Counted from the first letter of the stretch, positions 53,235 to 62,848 are shown. The stretch: 64,000 bases of DNA from Cellvibrio sp. PSBB006 (GCF_002162135.1 NZ_CP021382.1:2664001-2728000), one strand, 5' to 3'. A program made the numbers and translations. Notes: a model not told the origin generated them from the sequence alone.

Positions 53235-53281
53235 GCTTATGACATGCGTAGTCATAAGCGACTCATTTTTTGGCATATGCC
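53235..53281. promoter_or_regulatory. Palindromes upstream of the sulfate locus
   Basis: Perfect inverted repeat GCTTATGAC-7-GTCATAAGC (53235-53259) followed by GGCATATGCC (53272-53281), 88-134 bp upstream of the YezD-like start. The position suits a control site of the sulfate operon (for example a CysB-type regulator), but the sequence is not a confirmed site. Confidence 0.45.
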
Positions 53282-53425
53282 GTACCCGGAAAACGGCAAA
53301 CATTTCAGGCATAACCACAGAACAAATTATTCCTTCGCATTCATATAACCAGCCAGTAAGCTCCGCCCTAACGCTATGAACGCGACCCATTGAACAACGA
53401 CCATACATTGGTAACGGAGCCGACC

Positions 53426-54094
53426 ATGAGCCACGAGCCGATTTTTTTTGATGCCCCCTTTTTTGACGCGCCCCATGATGACGAGGCGTTAGTTAATCCT
53501 GCGCAGGTTGTGGGAGAACATCCGGTGTTGATTGTGCCAGGATTGAATAACAGTGATGACAATCATTGGCAGACACTCTGGCAAAATCGCCTGCCCAATG
53601 CGCAACGTATCGCGGTAAAAAATTGGCACGAAGCTGATCTGGATAAATGGCGCAATGCCATCAAGAAATCCCTGGCCGGGGTTGATCGACCCAGCGTATT
53701 AATCGCACACAGTTTTGGGGCACTCGCGGCGGCATCTATCGCAGCGGAATACCTGGAACTGATCGCGGCGGTGTTGTTGGTGGCGCCTGCTGATCCCGAT
53801 AAATTCCAGATCGCCGATCGTCTGCCAGACCGCCCCTTGTCGGTTCCCGTGCATTTGATTGCGAGCAGTAATGATCCCTGGATGAAGGACAGTAAGGCAG
53901 CCTACTGGGCATTGTTGTGGGGTGCGAATTTTTTGCGGATAAAAGAACTGGGGCATATCAATAGCCACTCCGACATCGGTGTATGGCCGCAGGGATTAAA
54001 GCAATTGGAATTGTTAGTGCGGAGAGTTAAGCCAAAAAATGTTGTTAAGAAACTGTTGACTCGTTCGAGCCATCGAAACGGGGTTGCCGCGTAA
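53426..54094 (+). CDS. RBBP9/YdeN-type alpha/beta hydrolase
   Basis: A 222-aa serine hydrolase. VLIVPGLNNSDDNHWQTLWQ, NWHEADLDKWRNAI, the nucleophile elbow AHSFGALAA, Asp in SSNDPW and the final LGHINSHSDIG with catalytic His are hallmarks of the RBBP9/YdeN family. Start ATG 53426 has GGAG upstream; TTG 53390 is less likely. Substrate unknown. Divergent from the sulfate locus; a dispersed palindrome follows its stop. Confidence 0.9.
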   Translation: MSHEPIFFDAPFFDAPHDDEALVNPAQVVGEHPVLIVPGLNNSDDNHWQTLWQNRLPNAQRIAVKNWHEADLDKWRNAIKKSLAGVDRPSVLIAHSFGALAAASIAAEYLELIAAVLLVAPADPDKFQIADRLPDRPLSVPVHLIASSNDPWMKDSKAAYWALLWGANFLRIKELGHINSHSDIGVWPQGLKQLELLVRRVKPKNVVKKLLTRSSHRNGVAA

Positions 54095-54107
54095 GGTTGC
54101 ATTTGCG

Positions 54108-54144
54108 TGTCGGATTACGCCTTGCGGCTAATGCGACCTACGGG
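54108..54144. repeat. Dispersed palindromic repeat, copy 5
   Basis: TGTCGGATTACG...CGGCTAATGCGACCTACGGG, 13 bp after the hydrolase stop and 5 bp before the convergent TauE/SafE gene end. Confidence 0.8.
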
Positions 54145-54149
54145 ATCGG

Positions 54150-54956
54150 TTAAACAAACAGTGAATACAGCATTTGCAGGGAGAGACCAATCAGCAACAA
54201 GGCAAATAGTTTTTTTAATAACGCGACGGGTAAACGATGCGCGAGCCTCGCGCCGACCGGTGCCGTGATAAAACTCATCAATGCCATTGCAATGACGGCG
54301 GGCCAATAAATAAAGCCCAGCGTGTGAACGGGTAAATTATCTACTGACCATCCATTCACCAGATAACCCGTGGCACCAGCAAGCGCAATGGGAAAACCGA
54401 CCGCTGCCGAGGTGCCTATGGCCGTTTGTAAACGAACGTTGCACCACGTCAAAAACGGCACAGTTAACGTGCCGCCGCCAATCGCCACCAATGCCGAAAT
54501 GCTCCCGATACCCACCCCCACGGCCGACAAACTGACTGCGCCTGGCAATTGACGTGCAGCCTGAGGTTTGCGATCTATCATCAATTGCAGCGCAACAAAG
54601 GCCATAAAACACGAGAAGAACAGTGCGAGTGGTTTGGCAGAAAGGTAACTGGCCAAAAACGTTGCCGCGAAGGTGCCGCATAAAATACCCGGCGCAATCT
54701 TTATCACAACCGGCCACAATACTGCGCCCCGCGCATGATGTGCGCGGACGCTGGCCAGGGCCGTGGGCACTATCGCTGCCATGGAAGTTCCTAACGCAAG
54801 ATGCACCAGATGCTGCTCAGGAAAACCCTGCGCCATAAATAGCAGGGTTAATATCGGCACCATGATGCCACCGCCACCGATACCGAACAGTCCGGCAAAC
54901 AAACCGGTGGCGGCCCCCAATAGCAACAGCGATAACAGAAAATAAAGTTCAGGCAT
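54150..54956 (-). CDS. TauE/SafE-family sulfite/sulfonate exporter
   Basis: A 268-aa membrane protein of about eight helices with two repeated halves: GLFAGLFGIGGGGIMVPIL and GSISALVAIGGGTLTVPFL are the family glycine-rich turns. Members export sulfite or organosulfur compounds. It lies about 1 kb from the sulfate uptake locus, which fits a role in sulfur balance. Start ATG 54956 preferred over TTG 54965. Confidence 0.9.
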   Translation of the reverse strand: MPELYFLLSLLLLGAATGLFAGLFGIGGGGIMVPILTLLFMAQGFPEQHLVHLALGTSMAAIVPTALASVRAHHARGAVLWPVVIKIAPGILCGTFAATFLASYLSAKPLALFFSCFMAFVALQLMIDRKPQAARQLPGAVSLSAVGVGIGSISALVAIGGGTLTVPFLTWCNVRLQTAIGTSAAVGFPIALAGATGYLVNGWSVDNLPVHTLGFIYWPAVIAMALMSFITAPVGARLAHRLPVALLKKLFALLLIGLSLQMLYSLFV

Positions 54957-55043
54957 GATGATCAAACACAGATTTAATAACGGGCGAATTAAAACAGCCT
55001 AAGCGCTTTCGTGATCAATGCGTCTTAATACCTGGAAGCCCGC

Positions 55044-55094
55044 AAAAAATAATGCCCATTTACGCACCGGTATAGCCGGACGTAAACGGGCATT
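55044..55094 (-). terminator. Rho-independent terminator of typA
   Basis: Long stem: 55051-55064 (AATGCCCATTTACG) pairs with 55081-55094 with one mismatch; an inner CCGG/CCGG stem closes the loop. On the minus strand it is followed by a T run (A6 at 55044-55049 on the plus strand). Ends 27 bp after typA. Confidence 0.85.
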
Positions 55095-55120
55095 GTATTC
55101 ACTACCTGAAAGGTGGCGCG

Positions 55121-56944
55121 TTATTTCTTGGAGCGCTTCCGATCGTTTTCACTTAACAGCTTTTTGCGCAGACGAATGCTTTGCGGTGTGACTTCAACCA
55201 GCTCATCGTCTTCAATAAACTCCAGCGCTTGTTCCAGGGTGTGGCGAACCGGCGGCGACAAGGTCAAGGCATCGTCAGTACCGGAGGCGCGCACGTTGGT
55301 CAACTGCTTGGCTTTAGTGGGGTTAACGACCAAATCGTTACCGCGTGAGTGCAGACCAACGATCTGACCTTCGTATACTTCCACACCGGCGCCGAGGAAC
55401 AAACGGCCGCGGTCTTGCAGCGGGTGCAAACCATAAGCGAGGGTTTTACCTTTCACCATGGACACCAACACACCGTTCTGACGCTTGGCCACTTCACCTT
55501 CTTTCACCGGACCGTAATGGTCGAAGATGCTGGTCATGATGCCCGAACCGGAGGTCATGGTCAGGAACTGACCACGGAAACCGATCAGGCCGCGCGACGG
55601 ACACAGGAATTCCAGCTTGATACGGCCTTTGCCATCCGGCTCCATGTTAGTCAGCTCGCCTTTACGCAGACCGAGTTCTTCCATCACCGAACCCTGGTGA
55701 TGTTCTTCAACGTCGATAACCACTTGCTCGTAGGGCTCGTGCACTTCGCCGTCAACAATTTTCTGTACCACTTCCGGACGCGATACGCCCAGCTCAAAAC
55801 CTTCACGACGCATATTTTCAATCAATACGGAAAGGTGCAATTCGCCGCGACCGGAGACGATAAATTTGTCCGGGCTGTCGCCCTGTTGAACACGCAAGGC
55901 CACGTTGGCAATCAGCTCTTGCTCAAGACGATCTTTAATATTACGGCTGGTCACGAACTTGCCTTCTTTACCGGCGAAGGGCGAGTCGTTTACCTGGAAG
56001 GTCATGCTGACGGTTGGCTCGTCAATGGACAGTGCCGGCAGTGCTTCAACGGCATCGGGGCTACACAGGGTATCGGAGATACCCAACTTGTCCACACCGG
56101 TAATACAAACGATGTCGCCCGCATATGCCTTGCCAGTTTCAATACGTTGTAAGCCGTGATACCCCATCACCTGCAATACCTTGGCCTTGCGCTGATTACC
56201 TTCATGGTCCACCACCACAACCTGCTGGTTGGGCGACAGGCTGCCGCGCGTGATACGGCCGATCCCGATAACACCCACATAGCTGCTGTAATCCAGCGCA
56301 GAGATTTGCATCTGGAAGGGACCGTCCAGGTCAACGACCGGCGGCTTAACTTTGTCGACGATCATCTGGAACAAGGGTGTCATGTCGTCTTTTATGTCGT
56401 TCAGATCGGTACCGGAGACACCGTTCAATGCCGATGCGTAGACCACCGGGAAATCCAGCTGCTCTTCGGTAGCACCCAGACGGTCGAACAACTCAAATAC
56501 CTGATCGATCACCCACTCCGGACGAGCGCCCGGACGGTCGATCTTGTTGATCACCACAATGGGGTTCAAACCTTGTTCAAAGGCTTTGGAGGTTACAAAG
56601 CGGGTCTGCGGCATAGGTCCGCCTACCGCATCCACGATCAACAACACAGAATCCACCATCGACAGAACCCGCTCTACCTCGCCACCGAAGTCGGCGTGTC
56701 CGGGGGTGTCCACGATGTTGATGCGGTAATCGTTCCATTTGATCGCGGTGTTTTTCGCGAGGATGGTAATCCCGCGTTCGCGTTCCTGATCATTGCTATC
56801 CATGATCAGGTCGCCGGTATCCTCACGACGGTCGAGGGTGCCGGATTGACGCAACAACTGGTCAACCATGGAGGTTTTACCGTGGTCAACGTGGGCGATG
56901 ATGGCAATATTACGCAGTTTTTCGATAGCGGATTGATCTGTCAC
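55121..56944 (-). CDS. typA: GTP-binding protein TypA/BipA
   Basis: Ribosome-associated translational GTPase of 607 aa with roles in ribosome assembly at low temperature and stress. G motifs: AHVDHGKTS (G1, near residue 17), the EFG-like G2, [10 protein letters not shown] (G3) and [10 protein letters not shown] (G4); domains II, III, V and the BipA-specific C-terminal domain follow. Length is typical. Start ATG 56944. A tandem repeat of 23 bp lies 13 bp upstream. Confidence 0.97.
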   Translation of the reverse strand: MTDQSAIEKLRNIAIIAHVDHGKTSMVDQLLRQSGTLDRREDTGDLIMDSNDQERERGITILAKNTAIKWNDYRINIVDTPGHADFGGEVERVLSMVDSVLLIVDAVGGPMPQTRFVTSKAFEQGLNPIVVINKIDRPGARPEWVIDQVFELFDRLGATEEQLDFPVVYASALNGVSGTDLNDIKDDMTPLFQMIVDKVKPPVVDLDGPFQMQISALDYSSYVGVIGIGRITRGSLSPNQQVVVVDHEGNQRKAKVLQVMGYHGLQRIETGKAYAGDIVCITGVDKLGISDTLCSPDAVEALPALSIDEPTVSMTFQVNDSPFAGKEGKFVTSRNIKDRLEQELIANVALRVQQGDSPDKFIVSGRGELHLSVLIENMRREGFELGVSRPEVVQKIVDGEVHEPYEQVVIDVEEHHQGSVMEELGLRKGELTNMEPDGKGRIKLEFLCPSRGLIGFRGQFLTMTSGSGIMTSIFDHYGPVKEGEVAKRQNGVLVSMVKGKTLAYGLHPLQDRGRLFLGAGVEVYEGQIVGLHSRGNDLVVNPTKAKQLTNVRASGTDDALTLSPPVRHTLEQALEFIEDDELVEVTPQSIRLRKKLLSENDRKRSKK

Positions 56945-56957
56945 AGTGTTGTTTCTC

Positions 56958-57003
56958 TTGGATTTGGCGCCAGCTGAGGCTTGGATTTGGCGCCAGCTGA
57001 GGC
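56958..57003. repeat. Tandem 23-bp duplication upstream of typA
   Basis: Two perfect copies of a 23-bp unit beginning TTGGATTTGGCGCCAGC and containing the palindrome GGCGCC, at 56958-56980 and 56981-57003. It begins 13 bases upstream of the typA ATG, in the leader or promoter. Confidence 0.9.
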
Positions 57004-57137
57004 AAGGGAGGACGGTAAAAAGCCGCGCATTATACCCATGTCGGGCTGACGGGGATATGACAGATAGGGTTTTATTGATGATTTTTTAGTCGAAAAATGG
57101 CAGCGAAGCGGAAGAAGTTACGCGATCTCGCCGCCAA

Positions 57138-58385
57138 TTACCTGCGACTCATACGCGGCAATAAGATAGTGACCATGCCGATGAGGGGTAAATAAGCACA
57201 ATAATCAAACACATGTTCGATGGTTGTTGCGTCGGCCAAAGCACCCAATCCCGCCGCTGCGACGCCGCTAATACCAAACATCAAACCAAAAAATATCCCG
57301 GAAATCATGCCGATTTTAGTGGGCACCAACTCCTGCGCGAGCACCACAATCGCGGAAAACGCCGAGGATAAAACCAGCCCGATCACGACCGACAGCACCG
57401 CCGTCCAGAACAGGTTGCAGTAGGGAAAGAGCAGCGTGAAAGGTGCGGCGCCGAGAATGGAAATCCAGATCACGGCTTTGCGGCCAACCTTATCGCCAAT
57501 CGGACCACCGGCAAATGTGCCCAGCGCCACTGCGGCTAAAAACAAAAATAAAAACAATTGCGCGTCGGCAACGGACGTCGAGAATTTTTCGATCAGGTAA
57601 AACGTGTAGTAATTGGTAAACGCCGCCATGTAAATGTATTTGGAAAATACCAACAGCGCCAACACCGTTAATGCACCGATAACCTGAGCGCGTGACAGGT
57701 GTGCGAAGTGCGCGTGCTTTTTTACACTCTTAAGTGATGCATGGGAACGGATTGTCCAGCGGGCAACACCAAACAGTACGGCAAAACCAACAATCGCAAA
57801 CAACGTAAACCATCCGATGGCACCTTGTCCCTGCGGAAGAATAATGGCCGCTGCCAACAAGGGACCAAACGCAGAACCGGCATTGCCGCCCACCTGGAAG
57901 AACGATTGCGCAAAACCAAAACGCCCGCCCGATGCCATACGTGCAACACGCGAGGCTTCCGGGTGGAAAGTCGAAGAACCCAAACCAATCATCGCAGAGG
58001 CAATCAACAGCCAGGTGAAATTGTTGGCGAATGCCAGCATGACCAGGCCGGCTAATGTGAACAGCATGCCGGTGGGCAGTAGATAAGGCTTGGGGTGTTT
58101 GTCGGTATACAGTCCAATGCCCGGTTGCAGTAGCGACGCCGTCATCTGGAACGCGAGCGTTATCATGCCGATCTGGGTAAAGCTCAGCGCGTAATCGGTT
58201 TTCAGCAAGGGGTAGATCGACGGCAAGATAGATTGGATCAAATCATTGATCAGGTGGACAAAGCTGACCGCGCCAATCACCGGCAAGATCGTTTTGGTCG
58301 GATCAAAAGTATTGGCAGCAGGTACAACCGGCGGTATCTCGCCCAGCACCGCACCAGCGGGAGTAAGGGTTTCCATCTGGCTCAT
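57138..58385 (-). CDS. fsr: MFS transporter, fosmidomycin-resistance (Fsr) type
   Basis: A 415-aa, 12-helix transporter. DLIQSILPSIYPLLKTDYAL, GLGSSTFHPEASRVARMASG, GFAQSFFQVGGNAGSAFGP, and the second-half GTFAGGPIGDKVGRK are typical of Fsr, which exports fosmidomycin in E. coli. The hydrophilic N-terminal 30 residues and the length match. The divergent AraC gene is 163 bp away and a likely regulator. Natural substrate unknown. Confidence 0.9.
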   Translation of the reverse strand: MSQMETLTPAGAVLGEIPPVVPAANTFDPTKTILPVIGAVSFVHLINDLIQSILPSIYPLLKTDYALSFTQIGMITLAFQMTASLLQPGIGLYTDKHPKPYLLPTGMLFTLAGLVMLAFANNFTWLLIASAMIGLGSSTFHPEASRVARMASGGRFGFAQSFFQVGGNAGSAFGPLLAAAIILPQGQGAIGWFTLFAIVGFAVLFGVARWTIRSHASLKSVKKHAHFAHLSRAQVIGALTVLALLVFSKYIYMAAFTNYYTFYLIEKFSTSVADAQLFLFLFLAAVALGTFAGGPIGDKVGRKAVIWISILGAAPFTLLFPYCNLFWTAVLSVVIGLVLSSAFSAIVVLAQELVPTKIGMISGIFFGLMFGISGVAAAGLGALADATTIEHVFDYCAYLPLIGMVTILLPRMSRR

Positions 58386-58548
58386 AACATGACTTCAAAA
58401 AGGGATTAAGCGGCGATCACGCCGGTAATTGCTCGGCAGGCCAGTATAAGGCGCCAGAAATAATAGAAATGACATAAAATGTCGAATAAGTGACAAATCA
58501 AAGCCGTCCATTTACCGCAGCCAAGCCATGGGAGAAGGGGGAACGATC

Positions 58549-59325
58549 ATGCGTATTGTTGAACAGCGCAGCCCGGAAGAACTTCAACATGTGCCGCGCC
58601 CCATAGTGGCCTGGGCTGGGCATTATGCGAATGGCGACGAGATTCCCAGCCACACGCACCGGCGCGCGCAGTTACTTTATGCGGTTGAAGGGGTAATGCG
58701 GGTGATAACCCCCAACAGCGTCTGGACAATCCCGTCGCATCGCGCACTTTGGGTGCCGCCGAATGTTGAACATCACTCGTTTATGATGACCGAGGTGGAG
58801 ATGCGCACCCTTTACGTCAGTGACGATATCCGGCTTTCACTCGGCAAGGAATGCCGGGCAATTTCTGTGTCGGGATTACTACGCGAATTGATTTTGGGTT
58901 TACTGCAAGAACCGGCCGAGTATCCAATGCCGGGACGCGGTGAACATTTGGTTGCGCTGATTTTGATGGAGATTGACCGCGCTGCAACCCAGCCGGTGGA
59001 AATTCCCTGGCCACAGGATCGGCGCTTACAAACCGTGTGCCAGCGGATTATGAATTCGCCCGGGGTGACTTACACCATCGATGAATTAGCCGAGATGGCG
59101 GGTGCCAGTGCTCGCACCCTGATTCGTTTATTTCCGAAAGAAACCGGCCTGAAATACCACCAGTGGGTTCAGCAAGTACAGCTTGCCGAAGCACTCTGCC
59201 GCCTTAGCCGAGGCGAAAGCATTGCACGCATCGCCAACTTCCTCGGGTACGCCAATCCCAGTGCATTCTCGGCAATGTTCAAACGCAATGTTGGTGTCAC
59301 GCCCAACCAATATTTTCAACGATAA
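58549..59325 (+). CDS. AraC-family transcriptional regulator (cupin type)
   Basis: Regulator of 258 aa. N-terminal cupin (HTHRRAQLLYAVEGVMRVIT, VPPNVEHHSF) and C-terminal double helix-turn-helix (YTIDELAEMAGASARTLIRL, IARIANFLGYANPSAFSAMF). ATG 58549 is preferred over ATG 58528 because a GAAGGGGGA purine run sits in front of it. Divergent from the Fsr-type exporter. Its stop is followed at once by an inverted-repeat element. Confidence 0.92.
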   Translation: MRIVEQRSPEELQHVPRPIVAWAGHYANGDEIPSHTHRRAQLLYAVEGVMRVITPNSVWTIPSHRALWVPPNVEHHSFMMTEVEMRTLYVSDDIRLSLGKECRAISVSGLLRELILGLLQEPAEYPMPGRGEHLVALILMEIDRAATQPVEIPWPQDRRLQTVCQRIMNSPGVTYTIDELAEMAGASARTLIRLFPKETGLKYHQWVQQVQLAEALCRLSRGESIARIANFLGYANPSAFSAMFKRNVGVTPNQYFQR

Positions 59326-59327
59326 CC

Positions 59328-59469
59328 AGAAGCCATCTCAAAAATCACTTGGCGGCCTGATACTGCGTTGAAAAGCTGATTCCGGTGCTCATTTACTTAA
59401 GTAAACTCCGCTCCTCATCAACTTTTCGCCTTGCCTGAGTCTCGCCAATCGAATTTTGAGACGGCTTCT
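59328..59469. repeat. Inverted-repeat (MITE-like) element beside thiI
   Basis: A 142-bp element bounded by 16-bp arms AGAAGCC(A/G)TCTCAAAA (59328-59343; partner 59454-59469; one mismatch). The middle is also symmetric: AAAAGCTGAT / ATCAACTTTT around TTTACTTAAGTAAA. It fills the space between AraC and thiI and overlaps the thiI stop codon by 2 bases. No protein is encoded. Confidence 0.7.
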
Positions 59470-60946
59470 AGATCGAGCATGCACTCTTGGGTTCCGGACG
59501 ATAGACGCCAACATTCGTGTGTCCGGCATCTTTCAGGTTGGCGGCATGCAGTTGGCTCATGACGCCTTTCTGGCAATAAAGCAAATATTGTTTGCTGGCA
59601 TCCAATTGCGGGAATTGTTTGTTAAGCGAATAAAAAGGAATCTTTTCGATGGTGACGTCGATCAGTTTCAGCGGGTTCGCTTCTTCTTCATCGGGATGGC
59701 GAATATCGATCACTACCTGGTCGGCACCGACGATATCCGCCACAATCGGAACGGTCAGATCTGCATTCAGGTCGTCCACAATTTCATCGATATTCTGCGC
59801 GATGCGTTCGTCAATAGCGCGTTGCAACACCGCCATATCAAAGTTTTCTTCTTCCGCCTCGGCGCGAGCCAATTTCGCGCGCGTGGTGGGGTTTACGGAA
59901 ATAACACCACAATATTCCGGCATGCTGGCGGCGAAGGTTTCCGTGCCGATCTTGCGCGAGATATCGATGATCTCGCCCTTATCCATGGTGGCCAGTGGGC
60001 GCAACACAATCATGTCCGTCGCGCGATCAATCACATTTAAATTCACCAGCGTCTGGCTCGACACCTGCGCCACACTTTCGCCAGTTACCAACGCGGGAAT
60101 CTCCAGCGAGTCCGCCACTTTTTCCGCCGCGCGCAACATCATGCGCTTGAGCACCACGCCCATATAGGAATTATCAACTTTTTCGAGAATTTCACGCACC
60201 ACATCTTCAAAGGGCACAGTGACGAATTTTACGCGATGCGAAGCGCCGTATTTATTCCACAAATAATAAGCCACTTCTTTTACACCAATCTCATGGGCAC
60301 GACCGCCGAGATTGAAGAAACAATAATGCGCGCGCAAACCGCGCTTGATACACAAATACGTCGACACCGTGGAATCAAAACCGCCGGAAATCAGTGACAG
60401 AACCGGGTCCTGCGCACCGAGCGGAAAACCGCCCAGACCTTGCGTTTTGCTCGCGATAACAAACAGGCGCTCCCATTTGATTTCCAGCGGCACGATAATG
60501 TCCGGTTTATGCAGATCCACACCTTTGGCCTGGGAGTTATGCAACAACCCACCACCCACAAACTTCTCCACATCGACCGAACCGAAGTCATGTTTACCAT
60601 GGCGCTTTACGCGCACACAAAACGTTTTACCAGCCAACGCATCGCGCCAATGGGCCAGGGTTTTTTGAAAGATATCCTCCAGGTCACCGAGCGGGTAAGC
60701 CTGAATCAACGAAAAATTCGCGATGCCCGGCGTATGCGCCAACACCTCGGCCACCTGCGCCGTTACCCTCGCATCCGCACCGGGCGCTACAACCTCAATC
60801 TTCTCCCAATCGCGCTGCACATCAATATCCACCCCCAGATCCGCCAACAAACGCCGCAGGTTATCGCGCAGCTGCTTGATAAAGCGCTTACGCACCGGCG
60901 GACTTTTGATGATGATCTCGGGGAAAACCTTGACGATAAAATGCAT
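59468..60946 (-). CDS. thiI: tRNA 4-thiouridine synthetase (thiamine biosynthesis) ThiI
   Basis: Enzyme of 492 aa that makes 4-thiouridine in tRNA and supplies sulfur for the thiamine thiazole. Order: NFLD/THUMP (start MHFIVKVFPEIIIKSPPVRK), PP-loop pyrophosphatase with LISGGFDSTV, and a C-terminal rhodanese domain with active Cys458 in LYCQKGVMS. Start ATG 60946 matches the E. coli N-terminus; 60952 would be TTG. The last codons and stop touch a palindromic element. Length is typical of gammaproteobacteria with the rhodanese extension. Confidence 0.96.
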   Translation of the reverse strand: MHFIVKVFPEIIIKSPPVRKRFIKQLRDNLRRLLADLGVDIDVQRDWEKIEVVAPGADARVTAQVAEVLAHTPGIANFSLIQAYPLGDLEDIFQKTLAHWRDALAGKTFCVRVKRHGKHDFGSVDVEKFVGGGLLHNSQAKGVDLHKPDIIVPLEIKWERLFVIASKTQGLGGFPLGAQDPVLSLISGGFDSTVSTYLCIKRGLRAHYCFFNLGGRAHEIGVKEVAYYLWNKYGASHRVKFVTVPFEDVVREILEKVDNSYMGVVLKRMMLRAAEKVADSLEIPALVTGESVAQVSSQTLVNLNVIDRATDMIVLRPLATMDKGEIIDISRKIGTETFAASMPEYCGVISVNPTTRAKLARAEAEEENFDMAVLQRAIDERIAQNIDEIVDDLNADLTVPIVADIVGADQVVIDIRHPDEEEANPLKLIDVTIEKIPFYSLNKQFPQLDASKQYLLYCQKGVMSQLHAANLKDAGHTNVGVYRPEPKSACSI

Positions 60947-61045
60947 GAACAACCGCGCCTGACTGGTGAAAAAGGCGGCGATTATACCTTATGTTCGCTT
61001 GGACCGGGATTGAGGCATCAATGACATAAATTCGCACTGAAGTGA

Positions 61046-61152
61046 GTTTGTTGTAAAGCACGGCATATCGAAACCCTCGCGTCAGGGATGACGTGAGGGA
61101 GCTACAGGGACGTATTCACCGCGTTTTCGATATGCCGTGCTTTACAACAAAC
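61046..61152. repeat. 107-bp palindromic element with 28-bp perfect arms
   Basis: Left arm 61046-61073 (GTTTGTTGTAAAGCACGGCA...) is exactly complementary to right arm 61125-61152. The 51-base middle has its own hairpin (CCCTCGCGTC / GACGTGAGGG, 61074-61099, one mismatch) and a GGGAGCTACAGGGACG motif. It lies between the antiporter and thiI genes, both minus strand. No coding capacity. Confidence 0.85.
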
Positions 61153-61185
61153 GTTTATGGAGTACTTCTTGCCCAATAGAAGACT

Positions 61186-62397
61186 TTATTTCGATCTAAA
61201 AATAACGTCCCGCAACTTCTCCAGCTTCGGCGCCACTACCGGCACCGTCAACATAGTACTCGCCACCGCCATCAACAACAGCGCCGTAAACGTCTCACTC
61301 GTAATAATCTGTTTATCCAACAACACATTCGCAAAAATAATCATGATCAACGCCTTGGTCTGCAACAACCAACCAATGATCGACGCCTCCCCCTTCTCCC
61401 ATTTCAAAATCCTGCCCGCCAGATGCACACCCGCCAGCTTACCGCTCACCGACGCCACCAATAACACCGCCGCCGCAATAAACACCATGGTGCCCCCCAC
61501 ATCCCAGTTGGTCCGCAACCCCGTGCTGAGGAAAAACACCGGCATGATCACCAGCAACACGTGATGACGCAGCTTGTCCATCTCCTCCTGATTGAACCAA
61601 TGGCTGTCCGTCACCGCGCCGGCCAGAAACGCGCCGACCATAAAATGCAATCCCGACCAGTCGCCGGCAAAACCTCCAATTGCCAGCCACACCAGGCTCA
61701 CGTACCAGCGATCCCGCTCAGGAATCGCCACCATCAACTTGCGATACAGATAACTGGCCGCCGCAAACCCAACCAGGAACATACCCTGGCGCCCCACGCG
61801 ATCCCAATCCAGAAGGATCAGCGCCAGCACGCCCCAGATCGCAATGTCATCAAGGCTGGCGTAGCGCAGGATGCGCTGACCGATGGGCTGACGCAGGATA
61901 TTCAGCTTCTCCATCAACAAAATCAGGATTGGCAAGGCAGTCACTGCACAGGACATCCCCACACCCAATACAAACTGCCAGGGCATACCCTGCGGCCCCA
62001 ACCAGCCTTCAAACATCAACATGCCCAGGCCGGCCACGCAGCCGAAGGCCAGGGGCATCCCCAGGGCCAACCCGGCGGTGATGCCGCTTTCGCGTTTATA
62101 TTGCCAGGCCTTGCTCAGATCCAATTCAACACCAGCGATAAACACAAACAACATCACTGCCCACCAGGCAATACCGTTAAGCGCGGTGACCACCGAGGGG
62201 TTAAAGACAAAGGCGTAGTAGTCAGGGAAGAAGGCACCGAGAATGCCCGGCCCCAGCAAAATGCCGGTGATAATCTGCACCACCACCAGCGGTGCCCAGT
62301 AATCTGTTTTTCCAACGCGCCAGATGAAATAAGGCACGGTGAAGATAATCGTCATGGCAATCAGGAAGATTTCCGTGGTGTTCATGGCATGAGGCAT
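61186..62397 (-). CDS. Cation:proton antiporter (CPA2-like)
   Basis: A 403-aa Na+/H+ exchanger-fold membrane protein with about 12 helices; IITGILLGPGILGAFFPDYY and FVFIAGVELDLSKA are family marks, and ILRYASLDDIAIWGVLALI carries the paired Asp of the ion site. No RCK/KTN regulatory domain. Start ATG 62397 (or 62385). Transported ion unknown, sodium or potassium likely. Confidence 0.88.
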   Translation of the reverse strand: MPHAMNTTEIFLIAMTIIFTVPYFIWRVGKTDYWAPLVVVQIITGILLGPGILGAFFPDYYAFVFNPSVVTALNGIAWWAVMLFVFIAGVELDLSKAWQYKRESGITAGLALGMPLAFGCVAGLGMLMFEGWLGPQGMPWQFVLGVGMSCAVTALPILILLMEKLNILRQPIGQRILRYASLDDIAIWGVLALILLDWDRVGRQGMFLVGFAAASYLYRKLMVAIPERDRWYVSLVWLAIGGFAGDWSGLHFMVGAFLAGAVTDSHWFNQEEMDKLRHHVLLVIMPVFFLSTGLRTNWDVGGTMVFIAAAVLLVASVSGKLAGVHLAGRILKWEKGEASIIGWLLQTKALIMIIFANVLLDKQIITSETFTALLLMAVASTMLTVPVVAPKLEKLRDVIFRSK

Positions 62398-62727
62398 GGC
62401 TAATCCAGGCTATTTTTTAGGGGAATAAAGTGACAGAACATCACAACCGATAAACCGTGCAGCGAATCTCCACCGTGCATGGCGCCGCCTTTCTACAAAG
62501 CCGGGCGGGTGGCGGTCAATTGTTTAAAGCTATCCCCGCGATAGCCTGGACGTGCTCACAGACGCCGGAACGCAACCCCAAGTGCCCCCAAGTGCCAAAG
62601 TAGGGATTTATTTGTGCTGGGAGCTTGACGATGAATCACCGGAAAGCCTACTGTTGGCGCGCTAAAAAGAAGTTGAGAGATTTTAAAGCAAGGGATGGTG
62701 GATACCATCTACCCCGCCGCTCAATTT

Positions 62728-62744
62728 GGCACCAAAAAAGTGCA
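62728..62744. promoter_or_regulatory. NtrC site 1
   Basis: GGCACCAAAAAAGTGCA, a 17-bp match to the NtrC pattern TGCACCA-N3-TGGTGCA, about 105 bp upstream of the -24 element. Confidence 0.6.
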
Positions 62745-62758
62745 AAGCAAAAATCGTG

Positions 62759-62775
62759 TGCAATATTTTGGTGCT
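62759..62775. promoter_or_regulatory. NtrC site 2
   Basis: TGCAATATTTTGGTGCT, a 17-bp NtrC-type dyad, 31 bp from site 1 (about three helical turns) and about 74 bp upstream of the -24 element. The pair fits an enhancer. Confidence 0.65.
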
Positions 62776-62848
62776 TTTGATAAAAAAGCTTGGGTCCCAA
62801 TCTTCCGCAAAGCCTGATTTTTACAAGCCCGTTGCTATTTCTCCGAGA

